From positions 1-37,096 of the forward strand of contig JAWXUP010000020.1 in NCBI GenBank assembly GCA_044426345.1: 37,096 bases of DNA, in the 5' to 3' direction. Made by a program: the position numbers and the translations under genes. This document shows positions 31,379 to 37,096 of the stretch, in pieces (within the stretch, counting starts at the first letter, position 1; each line of letters starts with the position of its first letter). The notes beneath the pieces are model-generated. The model had not been told where the DNA came from. It saw only the letters and a list, made by a program, of their open reading frames with translations, and ran no database searches. The stretch is from CAYJLC01 sp044426345 (lineage in GTDB: Bacteria; Bacillota; Clostridia; Oscillospirales; Butyricicoccaceae).

Positions 31379-32281
31379 TTGGAATTTTGTAGTATTAGCA
31401 TAGAAGATAAACAGAGAATTAGCGATTACCTTAAAACAGAAAAAATAGGAATCTGCGACCATTGTTTTACAGATATCTATATGTGGCAATCGCATTACCA
31501 AACTAAATTTTGCATTGAAGAGGATTTTTTATATATCAAAACAGCATCACTAGAAACGGGTGAAGATTACTATATGTGCCCGATTGGTAATGGTGATTTA
31601 AAATCCGCAATTTTAAAAATCGAAGAATATGCAAAAGAAAATTCAGACGATTTTAACTTAGTGTCAATAACCGATGAGAAAAAAGAGCAAATTGAAAAAC
31701 TTATGCCAAATTATTTTGATTTTTACGAAAATCGTGACTTAGCAGACTACGTATATTTGGCTGAAAAGTTAATTACCCTCTCAGGTAAGAAATTACACTC
31801 GAAAAGAAATTTCATAAATAGATTCAAAACCGAATTTGAAGGTAGATGGTCTTACGAGCAATTAAACGATGAAAACTATAAAGATGCTTGGGAATTTCAT
31901 AAAAAATGGTATAAAAAAGCAGGTGGACTAGAAGAGGAACTATCTCTTAAAGCAGAAACTTGTGCCATTAAAAAAGTTCTGGATAATTACAAAGTGTTAG
32001 ATATTTTAGGTGGATTGCTTAGAATTGACGGCGAAGTTGTTGCGTTTACACTTGCGACAAAAAGTACGGACGATATGTTTGTTATTCAAATCGAAAAAGG
32101 TGACGTTAATTATCCGGGCGTTTACCCTATGATAAATCAACAGTTTGCAATGCATAATTGTAATGATGTAATTTATATCAATAGAGAAGACGATTTAGGT
32201 GTTGAAGGACTTCGTACAGCGAAACTTTCATACAAACCAGAAATCATTCGTATGAAGTATTCTGCAAAAATTAAAGCATAA
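31379..32281 (+). CDS. DUF2156 domain protein (MprF C-terminal-like acyltransferase fold)
   Basis: A 300-aa protein starting with TTG at 31379; AGGAG at 31368-31372 lies six bases upstream and no closer ATG fits. The family (COG4866) has two GNAT-like halves related to the aminoacyl-transferring domain of phosphatidylglycerol lysyltransferase. Visible family blocks are CDHCFTDIYMWQSHYQTKFC at the N-terminus, KKLHSKRNFINRFKTEFEG in the middle, and REDDLGVEGLRTAKLSYKPE at the C-terminus. Biochemical activity is not established for the stand-alone soluble form; no membrane segments are visible. It is followed 14 nt later by a GNAT acetyltransferase, a common pairing in Clostridia. The 84-nt gap behind tagA shows no terminator. 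Confidence 0.85.
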   Translation: MEFCSISIEDKQRISDYLKTEKIGICDHCFTDIYMWQSHYQTKFCIEEDFLYIKTASLETGEDYYMCPIGNGDLKSAILKIEEYAKENSDDFNLVSITDEKKEQIEKLMPNYFDFYENRDLADYVYLAEKLITLSGKKLHSKRNFINRFKTEFEGRWSYEQLNDENYKDAWEFHKKWYKKAGGLEEELSLKAETCAIKKVLDNYKVLDILGGLLRIDGEVVAFTLATKSTDDMFVIQIEKGDVNYPGVYPMINQQFAMHNCNDVIYINREDDLGVEGLRTAKLSYKPEIIRMKYSAKIKA

Positions 32282-32295
32282 GGCTTGGTGGAAAG

Positions 32296-33075
32296 ATGAT
32301 TTTTTATGCACAAGATAAAGATTTGACTCAAATAATCGAACTTTGGAATGAATGTTTCCCAGGTGAAACTGATTTTACTAATTATTTTTTCGAAAATCTA
32401 TACCGTAAGGAAAATACTATCGTGCTGAAAGTTGATGAGCAAATTGTTGCGATGTTGCAGATGTTACCATATGAATCATCAATGGGAGATGTGACATATA
32501 TTTATGGTGTTGCTACAGCGAAAAATCACCGTAAAAAAGGTTACGCAGAGCAGATTATGAATAAATCTTTCGAGATTTCACGTGAGCGTGGGCATAAATT
32601 TTCTGTATTAATCCCTGCAGAGGCTTGGCTTTTTGATTTTTACAAAAAATATGGCTATGAAACAAGATTTTATTATAAAACTATTGGAATGAAAAATTAC
32701 ATAGTGAAAGATATTTCGTGCAAGTTAAACTATGACGATTTTGAGGATTTTTGTGAGATTTATGAAAATGCGATAAAAGGTGATTTTTTCATCAAGCGTG
32801 ATAGAAAATATTTTGAGCATCAAATTAATCTTTATGGTGATGGTGCTATGAAGTATGTAGAAGATGGAGAAATTATCGGCTATTCTTTTGGATATTTCAA
32901 AGATGACGTTATGATAATCGATGAGATTTTTGCTACTGATATTAACAAATGCCTACAGTCTTTTAGCGAGGTTTCGTGCAGAACATATGGCACAGAGCAG
33001 GCAATTGGAGTTATCAAGGTGCTTGGTGATGAAAACTTACCAAACAACGGATATTTTAATTTGATGTTTAATTAG
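32296..33075 (+). CDS. GNAT family N-acetyltransferase
   Basis: A 259-aa protein. The N-terminal ~130 residues are a GNAT domain, with acetyl-CoA site IYGVATAKNHRKKGYAEQIM (V-A-x4-R-x2-G-x-A, about residues 74-93) and the following helix/strand FSVLIPAEAWLFDFYKKYGYE. The C-terminal ~125 residues are a second, poorly conserved alpha/beta region, similar in layout to Eis-like or sterol-carrier-associated GNATs, though I cannot confirm that. The substrate is unknown. GGTGGA precedes the ATG; the gene starts 14 nt after the DUF2156 stop and is probably co-translated. It precedes the unknown membrane protein by 32 nt. Confidence 0.85.
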   Translation: MIFYAQDKDLTQIIELWNECFPGETDFTNYFFENLYRKENTIVLKVDEQIVAMLQMLPYESSMGDVTYIYGVATAKNHRKKGYAEQIMNKSFEISRERGHKFSVLIPAEAWLFDFYKKYGYETRFYYKTIGMKNYIVKDISCKLNYDDFEDFCEIYENAIKGDFFIKRDRKYFEHQINLYGDGAMKYVEDGEIIGYSFGYFKDDVMIIDEIFATDINKCLQSFSEVSCRTYGTEQAIGVIKVLGDENLPNNGYFNLMFN

Positions 33076-33107
33076 AAAATGTTTAATTCTTATTTTAGAG
33101 GTAAAAA

Positions 33108-33959
33108 ATGGAGAGTAAATTTAAAATTTCAGATACAAACAGGCAGTTTTTGATTATAATATACTCTATTGTAGTTTTTTACAGCTTGATATATATAGAG
33201 GGACAATACGCTTTTGCACAATATAACAGCTTTATTTTCCTTTCACTTTATGCTATAATTGGGTTTGTATTACCGATTTTGATTAACATTAAGTGCTTGA
33301 AAAAACCAGAAAATAAATTTGATAAGAATTCTATTAAGTTTTCGATATTTTTTGGCATAGGCATATCAATGATTATTGAAAGTGTGACTTTTTATATTTT
33401 TGAAGATACTTTTTTAACAATAGTTCAAAGTTCGCTTACAAGTAATTTGGAGTTTACATTGCCGATAAATATAGCAATAGTTCTTGCATTTTGCTTGATA
33501 GTAGTGATATATTTTACAGGAATTTTAACTACGCTTATGAAAGAATATTGCCCACTTTATTGTATTTTGGCGTGTGCAACTGCATTTTCTATTATGTATA
33601 ATGGTAACACTTTCAAAAATATTGTATTAGGCTTTATAATATTTTATTCGTTAGCACTATTTTCTCAAATGAAAATACCTATAATTTTGCTGTCAATAAG
33701 CAGTCTTGTAGCGATTTTGTTTGAAAATATTTATAGCAAATATTATGCTTTTGGAATAATGCATTATTATAACTTTGCTTTTATAGTTGTAGGATTTTTC
33801 TTTATATTAAAAGCTATAAAAGTTATGGAAAAAATAATGTTTTATTATAAATTACAGACGATAAAATTTGTGTCATTGACGCAAAAAGAAATGAAAATTA
33901 TCTGGTTTGCAGTTTTGCTACTTGGAATTTTTATTGCTACATATAATGGGAGGTTTTAA
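33108..33959 (+). CDS. Unknown multi-pass membrane protein upstream of mltG
   Basis: A 283-aa protein that I do not recognise. Hydrophobic segments occur at about residues 14-31, 41-60, 78-97, 119-140, 147-163, 170-186, 190-206, 219-237 and 262-278, so roughly nine membrane passes, with a basic cytoplasmic-type loop at 61-77 (IKCLKKPENKFDKNSIK). The topology recalls CPBP-type intramembrane proteases, but the EExxxR and HxxxN/B motifs are missing. Its final TAA overlaps the mltG start by one base, and the GGAGG for mltG is inside its last codons. Such tight coupling suggests a partner role to the lytic transglycosylase (inference). Ribosome site: AGAGG, seven bases before ATG. Confidence 0.75.
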   Translation: MESKFKISDTNRQFLIIIYSIVVFYSLIYIEGQYAFAQYNSFIFLSLYAIIGFVLPILINIKCLKKPENKFDKNSIKFSIFFGIGISMIIESVTFYIFEDTFLTIVQSSLTSNLEFTLPINIAIVLAFCLIVVIYFTGILTTLMKEYCPLYCILACATAFSIMYNGNTFKNIVLGFIIFYSLALFSQMKIPIILLSISSLVAILFENIYSKYYAFGIMHYYNFAFIVVGFFFILKAIKVMEKIMFYYKLQTIKFVSLTQKEMKIIWFAVLLLGIFIATYNGRF

Positions 33960-35062
33960 TGGAAGAAAATAAAAAAACGACTAAACCGGTAGTTAGAAGA
34001 AAAAAGAGAAAAGGAAGAAGAAGTGGACTCGAAACAATTAGAGCTACAGTTTTATATATAGTCTTTGTACTTGCGGTGTCTGTATTATTATCATTTGTCG
34101 CGATTAAACTTTCAAATGATATGTTTGCATTTGTTAAAGAAGACAGACCTGTAACTATTGTGTTGCCAGAAGATGCAACGCTTAGCGAAGTTGTTGATAT
34201 CGTAGTTGAAAATGGACTGGTAGATTACGGTACATTATTTAAGTTCTTCGTAAATATTTCGGCAAGTGGTAGTTCATTTACAGAAGGCACACACGAAGTG
34301 AATGAAAATCTTGACTATCGTGGACTGCTAAATGAACTCGCAAAAAGCACTGCAGAGTCTTCGTATGTAGAAACAATTAAGGTTACAATTCCAGAGGGCT
34401 ACACATTAGAACAAATAGCAGAACTTATGGAAGAAAAAGGTGTTGTAACTTATGATGATTTCATAGACACAGCAGAAAATTATGAATTTAGTCACGAATT
34501 CTTGTCAACACACGAAGATGTTTATTATCAACTTGAAGGATTTTTATTCCCAGATACGTATGAATTTTACGTAAATGATAGCGCAGTTTCTGTTATCAAT
34601 AAACTGCTTAACAACTTTGAAACTAGAACGTGGGAAATTATCGATTCACTTGAAGAATATAGCGAGTATGATGTTGACTTGTTCGAACTTGTAACTATCG
34701 CATCTTTAGTAGAAAGAGAAGCGGCAAAATCGGAAGAACAAGCTACAATTGCAGGTGTTATTTACAACCGTTTAGCAAGTTCGTCATATCCTTTCTTAAA
34801 TATTGATGCGACTATTCAATATGCAGCTGGACACAGAGAAAATATTCTACAAGCTGACCTAGATGACGATGGTCCATATAACACATATACAAGAACTGGT
34901 CTTCCAGCAGGACCTATAGCAAACCCAGGGTTAGACGCATTACAAGCAGCATTTGAGCCAGAAGAACACGGTTACTACTTCTACGTAGCTGAATCTGACG
35001 GTTATCATATATTTACAACAAACCTAAGCGACCATAATGCAGCAGTCGCTAGTGTTCGATAA
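33959..35062 (+). CDS. mltG: Endolytic murein transglycosylase MltG (YceG family)
   Basis: A 367-aa membrane-anchored enzyme that cuts nascent peptidoglycan strands and sets glycan length. A basic N-terminus (VVRRKKRKGRRSG) leads to one helix (about residues 30-50), then a LysM-like region, VTIVLPEDATLSEVVDIVVE and VTIPEGYTLEQIAELMEEKG. The catalytic domain has LEGFLFPDTYEF, the active-site glutamate in IASLVEREAAKSEE (about E252), GVIYNRL, TIQYA and NTYTRTGLPAGPIANPG. The length is typical. The start ATG overlaps the previous stop (TAATG). U32 peptidase-family and alaS genes follow, a neighbourhood seen around mltG in other Clostridia. Confidence 0.93.
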   Translation: MEENKKTTKPVVRRKKRKGRRSGLETIRATVLYIVFVLAVSVLLSFVAIKLSNDMFAFVKEDRPVTIVLPEDATLSEVVDIVVENGLVDYGTLFKFFVNISASGSSFTEGTHEVNENLDYRGLLNELAKSTAESSYVETIKVTIPEGYTLEQIAELMEEKGVVTYDDFIDTAENYEFSHEFLSTHEDVYYQLEGFLFPDTYEFYVNDSAVSVINKLLNNFETRTWEIIDSLEEYSEYDVDLFELVTIASLVEREAAKSEEQATIAGVIYNRLASSSYPFLNIDATIQYAAGHRENILQADLDDDGPYNTYTRTGLPAGPIANPGLDALQAAFEPEEHGYYFYVAESDGYHIFTTNLSDHNAAVASVR

Positions 35063-35073
35063 GAGGTGTATTA

Positions 35074-36297
35074 ATGAAACCTGAAATATTAGCTCCAGCG
35101 GGAGATTTTGAAAAATTAAAATACGCAATAGCCTACGGTGCAGACGCAGTTTATATGGCTGGCAAGGAATTCGGAATGAGAAAAGCTGCAAATAATTTCT
35201 CAAATGAAGAATTTCACAAAGCTGTACAATATGCACACGATCGCGATGCAAAAGTTTATATCACAGCAAATATTTTAGCGCACAACGAAATGATGCCAAA
35301 AGTTCCAGAATACTTCGAATTTTTGGCAGATGCTAAGGTTGACAGTATTATCATCGGTGATATTGGACTGTTACCATACGCTAAAAAATACGCCCCAAAT
35401 ACCGATATTCACATAAGCACACAAACTAGTATAGTAAACTACGAAGCGGCTAGAATGTGGCACGAATTGGGCGCAAAAAGGGTAGTATTAGCTAGAGAGC
35501 TTAACTTCGAGGAAATCGCTGAAATTCGTGCAAAAACATCGAGCGATTTAGAGCTTGAAGCCTTTGTTCACGGTGCAATGTGTATGTCATATTCAGGGCG
35601 TTGCTTGATTTCAAACTACCTAACTGGTAGAGATGCAAATCAAGGCGAGTGTGCTCAACCTTGTCGTTGGAAATACAGCGTGGTAGAGGAAACTAGACCA
35701 AACGAATTTATGCCAATCGAGCAAGATGAATACGGTACATATCTGTTCAATTCGAAGGATTTATGCACAATTGATTATATTCCAGACTTAGTAAAAGCTG
35801 GTATAGATTCATTTAAAATCGAAGGCAGAGCAAAAACTGCTTATTATGCTGCTGGAATTACATCAGCCTATAAAAAAGCACTTAATACATACCTTGCAGA
35901 CCCAGAAAATTATGTGTTGCCACAAGCCTCAAAAGACGAAATAATGAAGGTTTCACACAGAAATTACTTCACTGGTTTTTACCACGGAAGACAAGACAAC
36001 AGCGAGTTTTATGAAGATTCACACTACATTCGTGAGTGGGACATTATCGGTCTTTTGGTGTCTTGCGATGACGAAGGAAATGCAGTATTTACGCAAAAAA
36101 ATCGTTTTTATAAAGGCGATGGTGTCGAGCTTGTTCAACCTAATATGGAGCCTTTTGCGTTTGAAATTGATGAGATGAAAAACGAAAAAGATGAAATTAT
36201 CGAAGTTGCTCAGCACGCGACTATGATTTTTAAAATAAAACTACCATTTAAAGCGAATGAGTTTACGATTTTACGTAGACCTCGTAAGCAAGATTAA
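35074..36297 (+). CDS. U32 peptidase-family protein (probable tRNA hydroxylation protein TrhP)
   Basis: A 407-aa protein with the U32 signature EAFVHGAMCMSYSGRCLIS at about residues 166-184 and the conserved start PEILAPAGDFEKLKYAIAYG. Further cysteines (C198 in ECAQPCRW and C231 in DLCTIDYIP) follow, as in Fe-S-containing members. U32 proteins of this length (YrrO/TrhP, YegQ) are now linked to prephenate-dependent 5-hydroxyuridine formation in tRNA rather than to protease activity; the older annotation is collagenase-like protease. Residues about 325-403 form a small beta-barrel domain. AGAGG precedes the ATG, 11 nt after mltG. A paired TrhO/YrrN-type gene is not adjacent. Confidence 0.9.
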   Translation: MKPEILAPAGDFEKLKYAIAYGADAVYMAGKEFGMRKAANNFSNEEFHKAVQYAHDRDAKVYITANILAHNEMMPKVPEYFEFLADAKVDSIIIGDIGLLPYAKKYAPNTDIHISTQTSIVNYEAARMWHELGAKRVVLARELNFEEIAEIRAKTSSDLELEAFVHGAMCMSYSGRCLISNYLTGRDANQGECAQPCRWKYSVVEETRPNEFMPIEQDEYGTYLFNSKDLCTIDYIPDLVKAGIDSFKIEGRAKTAYYAAGITSAYKKALNTYLADPENYVLPQASKDEIMKVSHRNYFTGFYHGRQDNSEFYEDSHYIREWDIIGLLVSCDDEGNAVFTQKNRFYKGDGVELVQPNMEPFAFEIDEMKNEKDEIIEVAQHATMIFKIKLPFKANEFTILRRPRKQD

Positions 36298-36330
36298 ATA
36301 TAAGCAGAAAATACAGTTAGAAGGTGAAAA

Positions 36331-36957
36331 ATGATTAATATAACAAATTATTCGGTTATGAATATGGAAAACGCCATTCGTGGTGCTAGAAATCCTATGA
36401 ATAGCTGGGAAAAGTCAGATAGTTACTATGATGAAAACGGAAATTATATACTAGGTGAAAACGATTTAGGACTAGCCGGAAGATTATGCCGTGCAGGGTC
36501 TGACCATAGAAAATTTGTACGTCAAATTTTAGTGTCGGTTGATATAAATGCGCCACTTTATTGGTGGAAAGAATATGATACTTACAAAGTGTCAACTGTA
36601 GCAAATTCAACAAGTACAATGCATAAAATTCATAGCAAACCGTTTGAGCTTACGGATTTTAGTGTTGATAAATTGTCTGATGAAGCCTTAAAACAAATGG
36701 AAATTTTTATTGCTTTTTTAGAGCAAACAAGACTTCAATTTGTAGCGACTAAAGATAAAGCACATTGGTATGATTTAATTCAATTGTTGCCATCAAGCTA
36801 TAATCAACTGCGTACTTGCACATTTAATTACGAAACGTTAATTAATATGTATTACTCAAGAAAAGGGCATAAACTTGATGAGTGGCACGTTTTTTGTGAC
36901 TGGATAGAAAGTCTGCCTTATGCGAAAAATTTAATCACAGGAATTTATGAAAAATAA
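36331..36957 (+). CDS. Conserved hypothetical protein, possible ThyX-fold homologue lacking the RHR motif
   Basis: A 208-aa protein without an obvious standard annotation. By eye it follows the block order of flavin-dependent thymidylate synthase. A segment around residues 47-70 (GLAGRLCRAGSDHRKFVRQI) resembles the ThyX 'GHxSvlEH' helix. DINAPLYWWKEYDTYKVSTV (71-90) resembles the I-x-A-P-x-x-x-x-R-Q-x-x-R-H-R strand and helix. ANSTSTMHK stands where ThyX has S-x-N-E-x-S-x-R-Y. NYETLINMYYSRKGHKLDEW matches the C-terminal N-x-R-x-L-x-x-F-x-x-x-R helix. The RHR catalytic/FAD residues are not conserved, so synthase activity is unlikely. The length is close to ThyX (~215-250). The ribosome site AGAAGGTG is good. 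It is followed 34 nt later by alaS. This is an eye-level inference. Confidence 0.75.
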   Translation: MINITNYSVMNMENAIRGARNPMNSWEKSDSYYDENGNYILGENDLGLAGRLCRAGSDHRKFVRQILVSVDINAPLYWWKEYDTYKVSTVANSTSTMHKIHSKPFELTDFSVDKLSDEALKQMEIFIAFLEQTRLQFVATKDKAHWYDLIQLLPSSYNQLRTCTFNYETLINMYYSRKGHKLDEWHVFCDWIESLPYAKNLITGIYEK

Positions 36958-36991
36958 AATATAAAAAATTATAATAAAAGGGGAAAATATT

Positions 36992-37096
36992 ATGCATTAT
37001 ATGGGACTTAACGAAATTCGTGAGAAATTTTTAAGTTTCTTTGAAGAAAAAGGACATTTAAGAGCTGCATCTGCTCCACTTGTACCAATCGGAGAT
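36992..37096 (+). CDS. alaS: Alanyl-tRNA synthetase, N-terminal fragment cut by window end
   Basis: Only 35 codons are inside the window and the frame is open at the edge. The translation begins MHYMGLNEIREKFLSFFEEK, then GHLRAASAPLVPIGD, the AlaS N-terminal class II motif 1 region (GLNEIREKFLxFFExKGHxxxxSxxLVPxxD). The full protein of about 870-880 aa should continue beyond. AAAGGGG lies eight bases upstream. No T-box leader is present in the 34-nt gap, so it appears to be read as part of the upstream gene run. Confidence 0.93.
   Translation, partial: MHYMGLNEIREKFLSFFEEKGHLRAASAPLVPIGD

Overview
This window looks like chromosome from a low-G+C, anaerobic member of the Clostridia (Firmicutes/Bacillota). 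The clues are consensus SigA-type promoters with A/T-rich spacers, strong GGAGG ribosome binding sites, an acetate-forming fermentation pair (AckA and Pta), a CdaA/CdaR c-di-AMP operon, and interspersed inverted-repeat elements of the kind seen in gut and rumen Clostridia. The genus cannot be resolved from sequence alone. No prophage, integrase, transposase, CRISPR array, rRNA or tRNA was recognised.

Layout. 1-3.8 kb, minus strand: a secreted stalk-domain protein, an ApgM-type phosphoglycerate mutase and acetate kinase, each with its own promoter and terminator. 3.9-5.8 kb, plus strand: the tRNA ac4C ligase TmcAL and an iron-sulfur flavoprotein, followed by a structured non-coding island (about 5.8-6.08 kb) with a 26-bp perfect palindrome. 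6.2-7.6 kb, minus strand: an 11-TM sodium-dependent neurotransmitter-type symporter. 7.77-8.10 kb: RNase P RNA with a textbook promoter and terminator. 8.4-12.5 kb, plus strand: cdaA, cdaR, a COG2509 FAD protein and an RseC-family redox protein. 13-14.3 kb: a MATE exporter. 14.6-19 kb: murD and three tandem, overlapping M42 metallopeptidases. 19-19.5 kb: a mosaic of palindromic repeats. 19.5-21 kb: a PLP enzyme of the methionine gamma-lyase/aluminium-resistance family and a small membrane protein.

21.1-26.7 kb is a surface-polysaccharide block: an O-antigen-ligase-family protein and a DUF4330 protein (minus strand) diverge from a GT4 glycosyltransferase fused to the pyruvyl transferase CsaB, plus a TuaH-like glycosyltransferase. 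With the TagA/WecG transferase at 30.6 kb, these genes suggest a pyruvylated secondary cell-wall polysaccharide, the usual ligand of SLH-domain (S-layer) proteins; that reading is inference. 26.9-27.9 kb: pta, about 23 kb from ackA. 28.0-28.4 kb: more palindromic repeats, including a 66-bp tandem array. 28.45-30.2 kb, minus strand: a Na/Pi cotransporter with a PhoU-like tail. 30.5-37.1 kb, plus strand: a close-packed run of tagA, a DUF2156 protein, a GNAT acetyltransferase, an unknown multi-pass membrane protein, mltG, a U32 peptidase-family protein, a protein that looks like a ThyX homologue without its catalytic motif, and the start of alaS at the window edge.

Most of the window is ordinary housekeeping. 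The points most worth a second look are the GT4-CsaB fusion, the ThyX-like protein next to alaS, the composite palindromic repeat family with a 66-bp tandem expansion, the palindromic island at 5.8-6.1 kb, and the M42 triplet behind murD.
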